64,000 bases of DNA, taken from Rhodocyclaceae bacterium. Its GTDB lineage: Bacteria > Pseudomonadota > Gammaproteobacteria > Burkholderiales > Rhodocyclaceae. The stretch spans positions 17,623-81,622 of the forward strand of contig JAQTNK010000016.1 in assembly GCA_028713915.1 (NCBI GenBank), written 5' to 3'. Below are positions 47,678 to 58,416 of the stretch, piece after piece (the stretch's first letter is position 1; each line of letters begins with the position of its first letter). The notes under the pieces are model-generated. The model was not told the DNA's origin. It searched no databases and was given only the letters and a program-made list of their open reading frames with translations. The translations under genes were made by a program, and so were the position numbers.

Positions 47678-48580
47678 ATGGATCAGTTCAAGCAGATTTC
47701 GGCGTTTGTCCAGGCGGCCATGCGCGGCAGCTTGTCGGCAGCGGCGCGGGCCGAGGGCGTGACGCCAGCGATCATGGGGCGGCGGCTCGATGCCCTGGAA
47801 GCGCGCCTCGGCGTGCGGCTGCTGACGCGCACGACGCGCAAGCTCACGCTCACTTTCGAGGGCCAGGCTTTCCTCGAAGACTGCCAGCGGGTGCTCAACG
47901 ATCTGGCCAACGCCGAGGCATCGGTCAGCCTGGGCGGCGTGAAGGCGAGCGGCCACTTGCGCTTGTCGGCCCCAGCCGGCTTCGGGCGCATCCATGTGGC
48001 GCCGCATCTGGCGGCGTTTCTCGAGACCAATCCCGAAGTGACGGTCAGCCTCGATCTGTCGGACCGCCTCGTCGACCTGGTGAATGAGGGCATCGATTGC
48101 GCCGTGCGCATCGGCGAGCTTGCCGACTCGAGCCTGGTCAGCGTCAGGCTCGGCGACATGCGGCGCACGGTCGTCGCGAGCCCCGCCTACCTCGCGCGCC
48201 GCGGCGCGCCGCAGACGCTGGAGGATCTGGTCGGGCACGAGTGCCTGTCCCTCGGCCAGCAGCGCGGCTGGACTTTTCGCCACCGCGAGCAGCCCGGCAA
48301 GACCCTCGTCATCAAGGTCGGCGGCCGTCTCGAATGCAACGACGGCGCCGTGCTGCACGAATGGGCGCTGGCCGGACGCGGCCTGGCGTGGCGCTCGCTG
48401 TGGGAAGTCGGCGCCGACCTGCGCGCGGGCCGGCTGGTGCCCGTGCTCGACGACTACGCCGCGCCGCCGCTGGGCATCTACGCGGTGTTTCCGCGGCGGC
48501 GGCAGCTGCCCTTGCGCGTGCGGCTGTTCATCGACCTGCTCAAGCATGCCTACGGAAGTCCCGGTTATTGGGTCTGCTGA
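47678..48580 (+). CDS. LysR-family transcriptional regulator
   Basis: A 300-residue regulator. The winged helix-turn-helix occupies residues 1-60 (FVQAAMRGSLSAAARAEGVTPAIMGRRLDALEARLGVRLL), and the substrate-binding domain about 90-295 (GHLRLSAPAGFGR, DCAVRIGELADSSLV). It is divergent from the dehalogenase-aceB pair, the classical layout of a LysR protein and its target, so that pair is the likely target. The ligand cannot be predicted. Confidence 0.93.
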   Translation: MDQFKQISAFVQAAMRGSLSAAARAEGVTPAIMGRRLDALEARLGVRLLTRTTRKLTLTFEGQAFLEDCQRVLNDLANAEASVSLGGVKASGHLRLSAPAGFGRIHVAPHLAAFLETNPEVTVSLDLSDRLVDLVNEGIDCAVRIGELADSSLVSVRLGDMRRTVVASPAYLARRGAPQTLEDLVGHECLSLGQQRGWTFRHREQPGKTLVIKVGGRLECNDGAVLHEWALAGRGLAWRSLWEVGADLRAGRLVPVLDDYAAPPLGIYAVFPRRRQLPLRVRLFIDLLKHAYGSPGYWVC

Positions 48581-48659
48581 AAAGTAGCTGCAGCGGAGGC
48601 AGTCCGCTTCCCGTGCAGGCTGACGCCCGCGCCAGCGGCAGCTGCGCCGGAAATTGAAG

Positions 48660-48692
48660 AAAGGGCCACGCCGGATCACCGGCGTGGCCTTT
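48660..48692 (-). terminator. intrinsic terminator after aceA
   Basis: Perfect 11-bp stem GGCCACGCCGG/CCGGCGTGGCC with an ATCA loop, extended by AAAG/TTT pairing. On the minus strand it is followed by a U-rich stretch. It also stands downstream of the LysR gene and may serve both. Confidence 0.8.
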
Positions 48693-48730
48693 CCGCTCCA
48701 CTCCCTCTGTGTCGAGGGTTTGGTTGCTGC

Positions 48731-50029
48731 TCAGTGGAACTGCTCCTCCTCCGTCGAACCGGTCAAAGCCGTGACGGAGGACGTGCCGCCCTGGATCACG
48801 GTGGTGACGTCGTCGAAGTAGCCGGTGCCGACTTCCTGCTGGTGCGAAACGAAGGTGTAGCCGCGGTCGCGCGCCGCGAACTCGGGCTCCTGCACTTTCT
48901 CGACGTAGGCCGACATGCCGCGCTGCGCGTAGTCCTGGGCCAGGTCGAACATGTGGTACCACATGTTGTGGATGCCGGCGAGCGTGATGAACTGGTATTT
49001 GTAGCCCATCGCACCCAGTTCGCGCTGGAACTTGGCGATGGTCGCGTCGTCGAGGTTCTTCTTCCAGTTGAACGACGGCGAGCAGTTGTAGGCCAGCAGC
49101 TTGCCGGGGAACTTGGCGCGGATGGCTTCGGCAAATTTCCGCGCGAACTCGAGGTCGGGCTTGCCGGTTTCGCACCAGACCATGTCGGCGTAGGGCGCGT
49201 AGGCGAGGCCGCGCGAGATCGACTGTTCGAGGCCCGGCCGGGTCTTGTAGAAGCCTTCGGCGGTGCGCTCGCCGGTGATGAAGGGCTTGTCGTTGGCGTC
49301 GACGTCGCTGGTGATGAGGTCGGCGGCTTCGGCGTCGGTGCGGGCGAGGATGATGGTCGGCACGCCCAGCACGTCGGCGGCGAGGCGCGCGGAGATCAGC
49401 TTCTGCACGGCTTCCTGGGTCGGCACCAGGACTTTCCCGCCCATGTGGCCGCACTTCTTGACCGAAGCCAGCTGGTCTTCGAAATGCACGCCGGCGGCAC
49501 CGGAGCGGATCATCGACTTCATCAGTTCATAGGCGTTGAGCACGCCGCCGAAACCGGCTTCGGCGTCGGCCACGATCGGCGCGAAGTAGTCGATGTAGTC
49601 CTTGTCGCCGGCATCGATGCCCTTGGCGTGCTGGATTTCATCGGCGCGCTTGAACGAGTTGTTGATGCGTTCGACCACGGTCGGAACGGAATTGACGGGA
49701 TACAGCGACTGGTCGGGGTACATCGACATGTAGCCGTTGTTGTCGGCGGCGACCTGCCAGCCGGACAGGTAGATGGCCTTGATGCCCGCCTTCACCTGCT
49801 GCATGGCCTGACCGCCGGTGAGGGCGCCGAGACAATTGACGTAAGGCGTGTTGTTGACGAGCTCCCAGAGCTTGCCGGCGCCGCGCCGCGCCAGCGTGTA
49901 CTCGATGGGGAACGAACCGCGCAAGCGAACGACGTCGTCGGCGGTGTAGCTGCGCTTGATGCCTTTCCAGCGGGGATTTTCCGCCCAGTCCCTGGCCAGG
50001 GCTGCGGCTTGTGCTTTGCGGTCGGTCAT
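48731..50029 (-). CDS. aceA: isocitrate lyase
   Basis: A 432-residue enzyme that splits isocitrate into glyoxylate and succinate. The catalytic loop is KKCGHMGGK (C193, H195). Other motifs: [12 protein letters not shown] near residue 87, [22 protein letters not shown] and [17 protein letters not shown] lies seven bases before the ATG; the frame runs 19 codons further upstream without family similarity. The 270-bp region upstream is unusually rich in palindromes and carries a TATACT -10, so the gene is probably tightly controlled. It competes with icd for isocitrate. Confidence 0.97.
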   Translation of the reverse strand: MTDRKAQAAALARDWAENPRWKGIKRSYTADDVVRLRGSFPIEYTLARRGAGKLWELVNNTPYVNCLGALTGGQAMQQVKAGIKAIYLSGWQVAADNNGYMSMYPDQSLYPVNSVPTVVERINNSFKRADEIQHAKGIDAGDKDYIDYFAPIVADAEAGFGGVLNAYELMKSMIRSGAAGVHFEDQLASVKKCGHMGGKVLVPTQEAVQKLISARLAADVLGVPTIILARTDAEAADLITSDVDANDKPFITGERTAEGFYKTRPGLEQSISRGLAYAPYADMVWCETGKPDLEFARKFAEAIRAKFPGKLLAYNCSPSFNWKKNLDDATIAKFQRELGAMGYKYQFITLAGIHNMWYHMFDLAQDYAQRGMSAYVEKVQEPEFAARDRGYTFVSHQQEVGTGYFDDVTTVIQGGTSSVTALTGSTEEEQFH

Positions 50030-50121
50030 GTCGGGGTCCTTTATATGTGATGTCAAGAACACGAAGGCCGGCCTGCTTCTCTTCATATCGCGACTCAGGC
50101 TTGCGGCATTCGTTCGCCGAA

Positions 50122-50127
50122 AGTATA
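50122..50127 (-). promoter_or_regulatory. candidate -10 element of aceA
   Basis: TATACT on the minus strand, about 93 bp before the aceA ATG. The expected -35 position (about 50145-50150) has no consensus and abuts the palindrome at 50152-50167, which could let a bound protein block or contact RNA polymerase. Confidence 0.45.
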
Positions 50128-50151
50128 GCCCCGATCTTGCACAGCAACACG

Positions 50152-50167
50152 AGTCTTATATAAGACT
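50152..50167. promoter_or_regulatory. operator-like palindrome A upstream of aceA
   Basis: AGTCTTATATAAGACT is a perfect 16-bp palindrome. It shares the core TCTTATAYAAG with the site at 50271-50286 and the site between icd and aceK. Confidence 0.65.
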
Positions 50168-50212
50168 GTGATGTATTTGTATCGTATAGTAATCAATAGG
50201 TTGTTAGCATGA

Positions 50213-50247
50213 TTCCGCATTGCGGAAGATGTTTCGCATTAGTGAAA
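50213..50247. promoter_or_regulatory. tandem TTCCGCA-type palindromes upstream of aceA
   Basis: TTCCGCATTGCGGAA (50213-50227) is a perfect palindrome. TTTCGCATTAGTGAAA (50232-50247) is a related imperfect copy, its centre about 19-20 bp away, i.e. near two helical turns. This suggests cooperative binding of one regulator, different from the one at the TCTTATAYAAG sites. Confidence 0.55.
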
Positions 50248-50270
50248 TAGCGTTGTGTGCGCTGCATCAA

Positions 50271-50286
50271 ACTCTTGTATAAGAGT
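50271..50286. promoter_or_regulatory. operator-like palindrome B upstream of aceA
   Basis: ACTCTTGTATAAGAGT has perfect 6-bp arms; its reverse complement contains TCTTATACAAG, the same core as sites A and the icd/aceK site. It lies just beyond the rraA stop codon, 242 bp before aceA. Confidence 0.6.
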
Positions 50287-50299
50287 CAGGTGCAGTGCC

Positions 50300-50779
50300 T
50301 CAGGCGAGCGGCGAGGAAGTGACGACGATGCCGTCTTCGTCGGCATAAAGCCATTCGCCCGGCGCAAACGTCACGCCGCCGAAAGTCACGGCGATCTCGC
50401 TGTCGCCCTCGTTCTTCTTCACCGTCTTCTGCGGATGCGTCGCCAGTGCGAAGACGCCGATGTCCATGCCGGCGATGGCGCGCGAATCGCGGATGCAGCC
50501 GTAGACGACGATGCCGTTCCAGCCATTCTTCACGCCGAGGGCGGCGAGCTGGTCGCCGACCAGTGCACAGCGCAGGCTGCCGCCGCCGTCGATGACCAGC
50601 ACGCGGCCTTCGCCGCGGCTTTCGAGCGCCTTGCGCACGAGCCCGTTGTCCTCGTACAGCTTGAGCGTGGCGATCGGGCCGCAGCAGGCTTGGCGCCCGC
50701 CGTAGGAGCGGAACATCGGCGCGACGACGCGGACTTTGCCTTCGTGCGCGTCGCAAAGATCGGTGGTGAGGAATTCCAT
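50300..50779 (-). CDS. rraA: RraA family protein (RNase E regulator / HMG aldolase-like)
   Basis: A 159-residue protein of the RraA/MenG-like fold. Conserved pieces: [53 protein letters not shown] and the C-terminal [14 protein letters not shown]. coli RraA binds and inhibits RNase E; other members are 4-hydroxy-4-methyl-2-oxoglutarate or oxaloacetate aldolases, with the Arg-Asp pair (RDS) as active-site candidates, so the activity is open. AAAGGA precedes the ATG. It is separated from clpA by a strong terminator. Confidence 0.92.
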   Translation of the reverse strand: MEFLTTDLCDAHEGKVRVVAPMFRSYGGRQACCGPIATLKLYEDNGLVRKALESRGEGRVLVIDGGGSLRCALVGDQLAALGVKNGWNGIVVYGCIRDSRAIAGMDIGVFALATHPQKTVKKNEGDSEIAVTFGGVTFAPGEWLYADEDGIVVTSSPLA

Positions 50780-50792
50780 GGGCGTCCTTTCG

Positions 50793-50820
50793 CAAAAAAA
50801 AAGGCGGCCCGCAGGCCGCC
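50793..50820 (-). terminator. intrinsic terminator after clpA
   Basis: On the minus strand, GGCGGCC and GGCCGCC form a 7-bp stem around a 4-base loop and are followed by nine U. It isolates clpA from rraA. Confidence 0.9.
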
Positions 50821-50838
50821 GCGGATGGCATGCGCGAT

Positions 50839-53103
<2,265 letters not shown>

Positions 53104-53186
53104 GCCTTGCCTCCTGCCGAGCCGCTCCATGGGAGACGGCGCCCCCCGGTGGAGGACGGAGAATGAATGTACGCATGAAGGAGCAT

Positions 53187-53501
53187 CTAGTTCTCCTCCA
53201 TCACGCACGCCAGCGGATGCTGATGTTGATGCGCGAAAGCGCAGACCTGCTCGACTTTCGTCGCCGCCATGTCGCGCGGATAGACGCCGCAAATACCTTT
53301 CCCGGCGCGATGCACCTGAAGCATGATAACGGTCGCCTGTTCGCGGCTCATGTTGAAAAACCTCTGCAGTACGACGACGACGAAATCCATCGGCGTGTAA
53401 TCGTCGTTAAGCAACAGAACACGAAAGAGCGGGGGCTGTTTTACCCGGCTCTTCTCGGGTTCAAGTATCGTTCCGCCCTCGCGTTGCTTGCGTGTAGCCA
53501 T
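53187..53501 (-). CDS. clpS: ATP-dependent Clp protease adaptor ClpS
   Basis: A 104-residue adaptor that binds N-degron peptides and delivers them to ClpA. The recognition pocket motif [13 protein letters not shown] and the ClpA-contact helices with [15 protein letters not shown] are present; residues 1-25 form the flexible tail. It precedes clpA on the same strand. No strong ribosome site is seen before the ATG. Confidence 0.96.
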   Translation of the reverse strand: MATRKQREGGTILEPEKSRVKQPPLFRVLLLNDDYTPMDFVVVVLQRFFNMSREQATVIMLQVHRAGKGICGVYPRDMAATKVEQVCAFAHQHQHPLACVMEEN

Positions 53502-53510
53502 GGAACAATT

Positions 53511-53803
53511 CTAATGCGAATTGTTCGTCAAGCAACTGCGCTGGAAATAGGGGAATAGCGCACTGATCGTCGCACATCTCCGCTCCTGCCACCGCCGTTC
53601 CTCGACATCGATCCAATCCCCGCGCGCATCCTTGCTGTCCTGCAACAATAGAAACCACTTGACGCCGTCAGCCAGAATGAGTAAAAGGCAGGCGTGTTTG
53701 GTTCAAGATTCACCGCAGTGTCCAGCAATTCGAGTGGCCCGCAGTGCTTCAGTTCCCTGAATACCGCCTTGGCCTCTTCCGCTGTCGAGAACTTGTTACG
53801 CAA
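53511..53803 (-). pseudogene. possible frameshifted small gene upstream of clpS
   Basis: From a TTG at 53803 the first 30 or so codons read like protein (KFSTAEEAKAVFRELKHCG), but codon use then becomes poor. A different frame takes over just after a TGA and reads plausibly (ADGVKWFLLLQDSKDARGDW and WIDVEERRWQERR) until a TAG ten bases before clpS. Third-position GC in my rough count is higher in the second frame. One indel near 53690-53700 would join the two into about 95 residues. No family is recognised, and chance cannot be excluded. It shares its upstream region with the cold-shock gene. Confidence 0.3.
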
Positions 53804-53877
53804 ACATTTCCCGGTGGGCGCCCCTGGGTAGGTTTGGGGAGGTTTCCGGTTCGTGTCATGTTTAGGAAAGAGGCGTT

Positions 53878-54081
53878 ATGGCAACGGGTACTGTCAAGTG
53901 GTTCAACGATTCCAAGGGTTATGGCTTCATCACGCCGGATGACGGCAGCGAAGACTTGTTCGCGCATTTCTCAGCGATCAACATGGCTGGATTCAAGACG
54001 CTGAAGGAAGGCGAAAAAGTTTCGTTCGAAGTCACGCAAGGCCCCAAGGGCAAGCAGGCATCGAACATCCAGAAAGCCTGA
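53878..54081 (+). CDS. cold-shock domain protein (CspA family)
   Basis: A 67-residue OB-fold nucleic-acid chaperone. RNP1 is KGYGFI, RNP2 is DLFAHF, and the start [16 protein letters not shown] is standard. AGGAAAGAGG precedes the ATG. Members act as RNA chaperones or antiterminators; this one may or may not be cold-induced. The upstream region shows no obvious cold-box. A terminator follows. Confidence 0.95.
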   Translation: MATGTVKWFNDSKGYGFITPDDGSEDLFAHFSAINMAGFKTLKEGEKVSFEVTQGPKGKQASNIQKA

Positions 54082-54106
54082 CGACACTATCTTCGCAGCC
54101 TTCTGC

Positions 54107-54144
54107 AACCCGCCGCGCGGCTCGCCCCCGGTGGGTTTTTGTTT
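54107..54144 (+). terminator. intrinsic terminator after the cold-shock gene
   Basis: AACCCGCC pairs with GGTGGGTT (one G-U) around a 15-base loop, followed by T5-G-T3. It fits a plus-strand stop about 25 bp after the gene. Confidence 0.6.
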
Positions 54145-54174
54145 CTGGGCGCGCCATTCGCGCCCGGAAAGACG

Positions 54175-54193
54175 AAGCCCCCTGGCGGGGGCC
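54175..54193 (-). terminator. hairpin after icd
   Basis: GCCCCC and GGGGGC form a 6-bp stem around a 4-base loop, followed on the minus strand by TTCGTCTTTCC. The U-run is interrupted, so termination may be weak. Confidence 0.5.
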
Positions 54194-54219
54194 TCGTCGC
54201 CTGTTGCCGGCGCGGCCGC

Positions 54220-55461
54220 TTACATGCGATCGATCATCGCCTGGCCGAAGGCTGAGCACTTCACTTCCGTGGCGCCTTCCATCAGGCGCGCGAAATCGTA
54301 CGTGACGACCTTGTCGCCGATGGCTTTTTCCATCGCGGAAATGATGAGGTCGGCCGCTTCGGTCCAGCCCATGTGGCGCAGCATCATCTCGGCGGAAAGG
54401 ATCAGCGAACCGGGGTTCACGTAGTCCTTGCCGGCGTACTTCGGCGCCGTGCCGTGGGTGGCTTCGAAGCAGGCGTACTGGTCGGAGATGTTGGCGCCGG
54501 GAGCGATGCCGATGCCGCCGACCTGGGCTGCCAGGGCGTCGGAAATGTAGTCGCCGTTGAGGTTGAGCGTGGCGATGACGTCGTACTCGGCCGGACGCAG
54601 CAGGATCTGCTGCAGGAAGGCGTCGGCAATGGCGTCCTTGACGACGATCTCGCGGCCCGTATTCGGGTTCTTGAACGAGCACCACGGCCCGCCGTCGATC
54701 GGCTGCGCCGCGAATTCCTTCTGCGCCAGGGCGTAGGCCCAGTCACGGAAGCCGCCTTCCGTGTACTTCATGATGTTGCCCTTGTGCACGATCGTCACCG
54801 ACTTGCGGTCGTTGGCAATCGCGTACTTGATGGCGGCGCGCACCAGCCGCTCGGTGCCTTCGCGCGAAACCGGCTTGATGCCGATGCCCGAGGTGTTCGG
54901 GAAGCGGATTTTCGTCACGCCCATTTCGTCCTGGAGGAACTTGATGAGCTTCTTCGCCGGCTCCGACTCGGCTTGCCATTCGATGCCGGCGTAGATGTCC
55001 TCGGTGTTTTCGCGATAGATCACCATGTTGGTCTTCGACGGGTCCTTCAGCGGCGAAGGCACGCCCTTGAAGTAGCGCACCGGGCGCACGCACTGGTAGA
55101 GGTCGAGTTCCTGGCGCAAGGCGACGTTGAGCGAGCGGATGCCGCCGCCGACGGGCGTCGTCATCGGACCCTTGATGGATACGGAATACTCTTTCAGCAG
55201 CGACAGGGTTTCCTGCGACAGCCAGACGTCGGGGCCGTACATCCTGGTCGACTTCTCGCCGGCATAGACTTCCATCCACGAGATCTGGCGCTTGCCGGCA
55301 TAAGCCTTCGCGACTGCCGCATCGACGACGGCTTTCATCACCGGCGTAATGTCGACGCCGATGCCGTCGCCTTCGATGTAAGGAATGATCGGATGGTCGG
55401 GGACCGGTTCGCCGGGAATGATCTTCTGGCCCGGGGGAATCTTGATCAGCGAGGTACTCAT
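54220..55461 (-). CDS. icd: isocitrate dehydrogenase (NADP-type)
   Basis: A 413-residue decarboxylating dehydrogenase giving 2-oxoglutarate. The substrate and regulatory loop [13 protein letters not shown] carries Ser110, equivalent to the phosphorylated Ser113 of E. coli Icd. [34 protein letters not shown] and [15 protein letters not shown] are the further hallmarks. AAGGAGTGG precedes the ATG. It is divergent from aceK, whose product phosphorylates and dephosphorylates this Ser, and the shared region contains a palindrome like those upstream of aceA. Confidence 0.97.
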   Translation of the reverse strand: MSTSLIKIPPGQKIIPGEPVPDHPIIPYIEGDGIGVDITPVMKAVVDAAVAKAYAGKRQISWMEVYAGEKSTRMYGPDVWLSQETLSLLKEYSVSIKGPMTTPVGGGIRSLNVALRQELDLYQCVRPVRYFKGVPSPLKDPSKTNMVIYRENTEDIYAGIEWQAESEPAKKLIKFLQDEMGVTKIRFPNTSGIGIKPVSREGTERLVRAAIKYAIANDRKSVTIVHKGNIMKYTEGGFRDWAYALAQKEFAAQPIDGGPWCSFKNPNTGREIVVKDAIADAFLQQILLRPAEYDVIATLNLNGDYISDALAAQVGGIGIAPGANISDQYACFEATHGTAPKYAGKDYVNPGSLILSAEMMLRHMGWTEAADLIISAMEKAIGDKVVTYDFARLMEGATEVKCSAFGQAMIDRM

Positions 55462-55517
55462 GGCTACTCCACTCCTTGTTTATTGATATGCCGCATGCGC
55501 GACGGACTTCCCGGCGG

Positions 55518-55540
55518 AGACTTGTGTCTTATACAAGTCT
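55518..55540. promoter_or_regulatory. operator-like palindrome between icd and aceK
   Basis: Arms AGACTTGT (55518-55525) and ACAAGTCT (55533-55540) are perfect with a 7-base centre. The right half, TGTCTTATACAAGTCT, contains the TCTTATAYAAG core found twice upstream of aceA. It lies 57 bp from the icd ATG. Confidence 0.6.
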
Positions 55541-55576
55541 TGATCCGCAACTTTTTCGATTATCCCCCAAGCGGAG

Positions 55577-55604
55577 TTTATCTGCCAGATCGCGGTGCTA
55601 GAAT
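55577..55604 (+). promoter_or_regulatory. candidate promoter of aceK
   Basis: TTTATC (55577-55582), 16-bp spacer, TAGAAT (55599-55604). The same TTTATC-N16-TA(G/T)A(A/C)T layout is seen before the oxidase-I-like gene at 1526. Confidence 0.4.
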
Positions 55605-55651
55605 CTTCGGACCCGCGTGGGGTGAGAAGGCCGGAAGGAGAGCAGGTTCCA

Positions 55652-57427
55652 ATGGATGCGGCCGTAAGTCGGGGTGCCACCGCCCGGCGCATCGCCCAGG
55701 CGATGATCGAGGGATTCAACAAGCACTACCGCCGGTTTCGCGAGTGTTCGGCGCGCGCCAAGGCGCGCTTCGAAGCGGCTGACTGGAATGGCGTCCAGCA
55801 GGCGGTCAAGGAACGCATCAGCTACTACGACGAGCGCGTCACCCAAACCGTGACGCACCTGCATGAGCAGTTCCAGTCAGAACTCCTCGACGAGTCCGTA
55901 TGGCAGCCGGCAAAGCTGCTCTACATCGGCCTGTTGATCGACCACAAACAGCCGGAACTCGCCGAGACCTTCTTCAACACGGTGTTCTGCCGCATCATGC
56001 ACCGCACGTATTTCCACAACGATTTCATTTTCGTGCGGCCGGCCACGTCCACCGAATACATCGAGTCCGAGCCGCCGACTTACCGCAGCTACTACCCGAA
56101 CCAGGAGGGTTTTCGCGAATCGATTCGGCGCGTCTTCCTCGATTTCGAATGGGCGCGCGAATTCGAGGACCTCGAGCGCGACATCGATTACATCCTGCTG
56201 CGGGCCGAGCGCGAGATCGGCGACTGGCCGCAGGCCGAGGCGAATCTCCAGATCCAGGTTCTCGCGTCAGCCTTCTACCGCAACAAGGCCGCCTACGTCA
56301 TCGGCAAGGTCGTGAACGGCGCCAATGAATATCCGTTCATGGTGCCGGTGCTGCACTCGACGGCGGCGAGGCTCTACGTCGATACCGTGTTGTTCGACGC
56401 CGACCACATCCGCACGCTGTTTTCGCTGTCGCGCGCCTACTTCATGGTCGACATGCAGGTGCCGGCGAATTACGTGCAGTTCCTGCGCTCCATCATGCCC
56501 AACAAGCCGCGTTCCGAGATTTACACCATGCTCGGCCTGGGCAAGCAGGGCAAGACCGCTTTCTACCGCGGGCTGATTTCCCACCTGCACCACTCGCGCG
56601 ACCAGTTCATCGTCGCGCCCGGCATCGCCGGCCTCGTCATGCTGGTGTTCACGTTGCCGTCCTATCCGTACGTCTTCAAGGTCATCAAGGACGTGTTCGG
56701 CGCCTCGAAGGAAGTCGACCACGCGACGGTGAAGCGCAAGTACCAGCTGGTCAAGCAGGTCGATCGCGTCGGCCGCATGGCCGACACGCTGGAGTTCTCC
56801 CAGGTGGCGCTGCCGAAGGCGCGCTTTGCGCCGGAACTGATCGCAGAACTGCACAAACAGGTGCCGTCCATGCTGGAAGAGGACGGCGGCGACCTCATCA
56901 TCAAACATCTTTACATCGAGCGTCGCATGGTGCCGCTCAACATCTATCTCGAAAAGGCCGAAAGAGACGGGCGCGAGGACGTCATCGACGAAGCCGTGCG
57001 CGAATACGGCAATGCCATCCGCGAACTCGCCATCGCCAACATCTTTCCCGGCGACCTGCTGTGGAAGAACTTCGGCGTGACGCGCTACGGCCGCGTCGTC
57101 TTCTACGACTACGACGAGATCGAGTACATGACCGACTGCAATTTCCGCAAGATTCCGCCGCCGCCCAATTTCGAAGCGGAAATGGCCAGCGAAGCCTGGT
57201 ACTCGGTCGGGCGCAACGACATTTTTCCCGAGGAGTTTCCCCGCTTCCTGCTGGTCTCGGATCGCATCCGCGATGCCTTCCTCCGCTACCATGCCGACTT
57301 GCTGGATGCGGAATTCTGGCGCCAGGCGCAGGCCTCGATACGCTGCGGCGAAGTACGCGATTTCTTTCCCTATCCCGAATCCATGCGCTTCTGCCACCAA
57401 TTCGAACTCGGCCGCGCCGGCCGCTGA
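55652..57427 (+). CDS. aceK: isocitrate dehydrogenase kinase/phosphatase
   Basis: A 591-residue bifunctional enzyme that phosphorylates Icd to divert isocitrate to the glyoxylate bypass and reverses this when needed. The ATP-binding loop is GLGKQGKT (295-302) and the kinase core continues through VFKVIKDVFG and IANIFPGDLLWKNFGVTRYGRVVFYDYDEIEYM. The N-terminal regulatory domain (about 1-290) is complete, with YRSYYP and VFLDFEWAREFEDLERDIDY. ATG 55652 follows AAGGAG at a somewhat long distance. In E. coli it is in the aceBAK operon; here it is divergent from its target icd. Confidence 0.97.
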   Translation: MDAAVSRGATARRIAQAMIEGFNKHYRRFRECSARAKARFEAADWNGVQQAVKERISYYDERVTQTVTHLHEQFQSELLDESVWQPAKLLYIGLLIDHKQPELAETFFNTVFCRIMHRTYFHNDFIFVRPATSTEYIESEPPTYRSYYPNQEGFRESIRRVFLDFEWAREFEDLERDIDYILLRAEREIGDWPQAEANLQIQVLASAFYRNKAAYVIGKVVNGANEYPFMVPVLHSTAARLYVDTVLFDADHIRTLFSLSRAYFMVDMQVPANYVQFLRSIMPNKPRSEIYTMLGLGKQGKTAFYRGLISHLHHSRDQFIVAPGIAGLVMLVFTLPSYPYVFKVIKDVFGASKEVDHATVKRKYQLVKQVDRVGRMADTLEFSQVALPKARFAPELIAELHKQVPSMLEEDGGDLIIKHLYIERRMVPLNIYLEKAERDGREDVIDEAVREYGNAIRELAIANIFPGDLLWKNFGVTRYGRVVFYDYDEIEYMTDCNFRKIPPPPNFEAEMASEAWYSVGRNDIFPEEFPRFLLVSDRIRDAFLRYHADLLDAEFWRQAQASIRCGEVRDFFPYPESMRFCHQFELGRAGR

Positions 57428-57434
57428 AACGGAC

Positions 57435-58010
57435 ATGGGCAAGATACTGCTGTTCAACAAGCCCTACGGCGTGCTGACCCAGTTTACGTCGCCCGAAGGG
57501 CAGCCGACCTTGGCCGACTACATTCCGCTGCCGGGCGTCTATGCCGCCGGCCGGCTCGATGCCGACAGCGAAGGTTTGGTCGTGCTCACCGACGACGGCG
57601 CCGTGCAAGCGCGCATCAGCCATCCGCGCCACAAGCTGACCAAGACCTACTGGGCGCAAGTCGATGGCATTCCCGACGACGATGCGCTGGCGCGCCTGCG
57701 GCGCGGGCTCGATCTCGGCGATTTTCGTACCCGGCCTTGCCAGGCCCGGCTCATTGCCGAGCCGGCGCTGCTCTGGCCGCGCCATCCGCCGATCCGCTAC
57801 CGCAAGGCGATTCCCACTGCATGGCTCGAGATCGCCATTGCCGAAGGCAAGAACCGCCAGGTCAGGCGCATGACGGCGAAAGTCGGCCATCCCACGCTGC
57901 GCCTGATCCGCTGGGCCGTCGGCGGCTGGACCCTCGCCGATTTGCCGCCGGGAGCGTGGCGCTTGCTGGCGGACGACGAATTGAATCGAGGTTTTTCCAC
58001 ATTCTCGTGA
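57435..58010 (+). CDS. RsuA/RluE-type pseudouridine synthase
   Basis: A 191-residue enzyme without an S4 domain. FNKPYGVLTQF, the catalytic Asp loop GRLDADSEGLVVLTDDG, KTYWAQVDG and EGKNRQVRRMTAKVGHPTLRLIR are the RluE-group motifs. RluE modifies U2457 of 23S rRNA in E. coli, and the same role is likely. It starts 7 bp after aceK, so it is probably cotranscribed. Confidence 0.93.
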   Translation: MGKILLFNKPYGVLTQFTSPEGQPTLADYIPLPGVYAAGRLDADSEGLVVLTDDGAVQARISHPRHKLTKTYWAQVDGIPDDDALARLRRGLDLGDFRTRPCQARLIAEPALLWPRHPPIRYRKAIPTAWLEIAIAEGKNRQVRRMTAKVGHPTLRLIRWAVGGWTLADLPPGAWRLLADDELNRGFSTFS

Positions 58011-58125
58011 ATGCGGCTGTCAACCTGGCCGAACACCGTGCGTTAAGCGCGATGACGTCGCAATTTGCGGGCCGTCACCGTCACCGTCACCGTAATCGTC
58101 CACTTGTCAGATGAAAGGTACAAAA

Positions 58126-58347
58126 ATGAACAAACTGATCGCCACCCTGATTGCCGGCCTGTTCGCCGCTTCCGTTGCCATCGCCGCCGACGCGCCGAAG
58201 GCTGCTCCGACGCCCGCTCCGGCTCCCGCCGCTGCCCCGGCCGCCGCCCCGGCTGCTGAAGCCGCCCCGGCCCCGAAGGCCAAGAAGGCCAAGAAGGCGA
58301 AGAAGGCCAAGAAGGCCAAGGAAGCTGCTCCCGCCGAAGCCAAGTAA
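58126..58347 (+). CDS. small exported Ala/Pro- and Lys-rich protein
   Basis: A 73-residue protein: signal peptide (MNKLIATLIAGLFAASVAIAA), then an Ala/Pro repeat (about 25-50) and a lysine repeat (KKAKKAKKAKKAK, about 50-64), encoded by near-identical 9-bp units AAGAAGGCC. AAAGG lies eight bases before the ATG. It resembles acid-shock or histone-tail-like small basic proteins by composition only. A clear terminator follows, so it is probably a single-gene transcript. No function can be assigned. Confidence 0.75.
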   Translation: MNKLIATLIAGLFAASVAIAADAPKAAPTPAPAPAAAPAAAPAAEAAPAPKAKKAKKAKKAKKAKEAAPAEAK

Positions 58348-58368
58348 TTCAGGTTTCGCGGAATAACG

Positions 58369-58396
58369 AAGGGCGGGGAAACCCGCCCTTTGTTTT
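58369..58396 (+). terminator. intrinsic terminator after the lysine-rich gene
   Basis: Perfect 9-bp stem AAGGGCGGG/CCCGCCCTT with a GAAA tetraloop, then TGTTTT. It may also weakly serve cphA on the minus strand. Confidence 0.85.
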
Positions 58397-58416
58397 GCCC
58401 GCCGCCGGCGTCGGCG

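Noticed and set aside
50039..50055. A perfect TTGACA followed by TATAAA just before aceA on the minus strand
   Set aside because: Only 5 bp separate the two hexamers, so they cannot act together as a sigma-70 promoter, and any transcript would start at or within the start codon.
58073..58093. Short CGTCAC tandem repeat before the lysine-rich gene
   Set aside because: Only three and a half 6-bp copies; too short to be a CRISPR or a convincing regulatory array.
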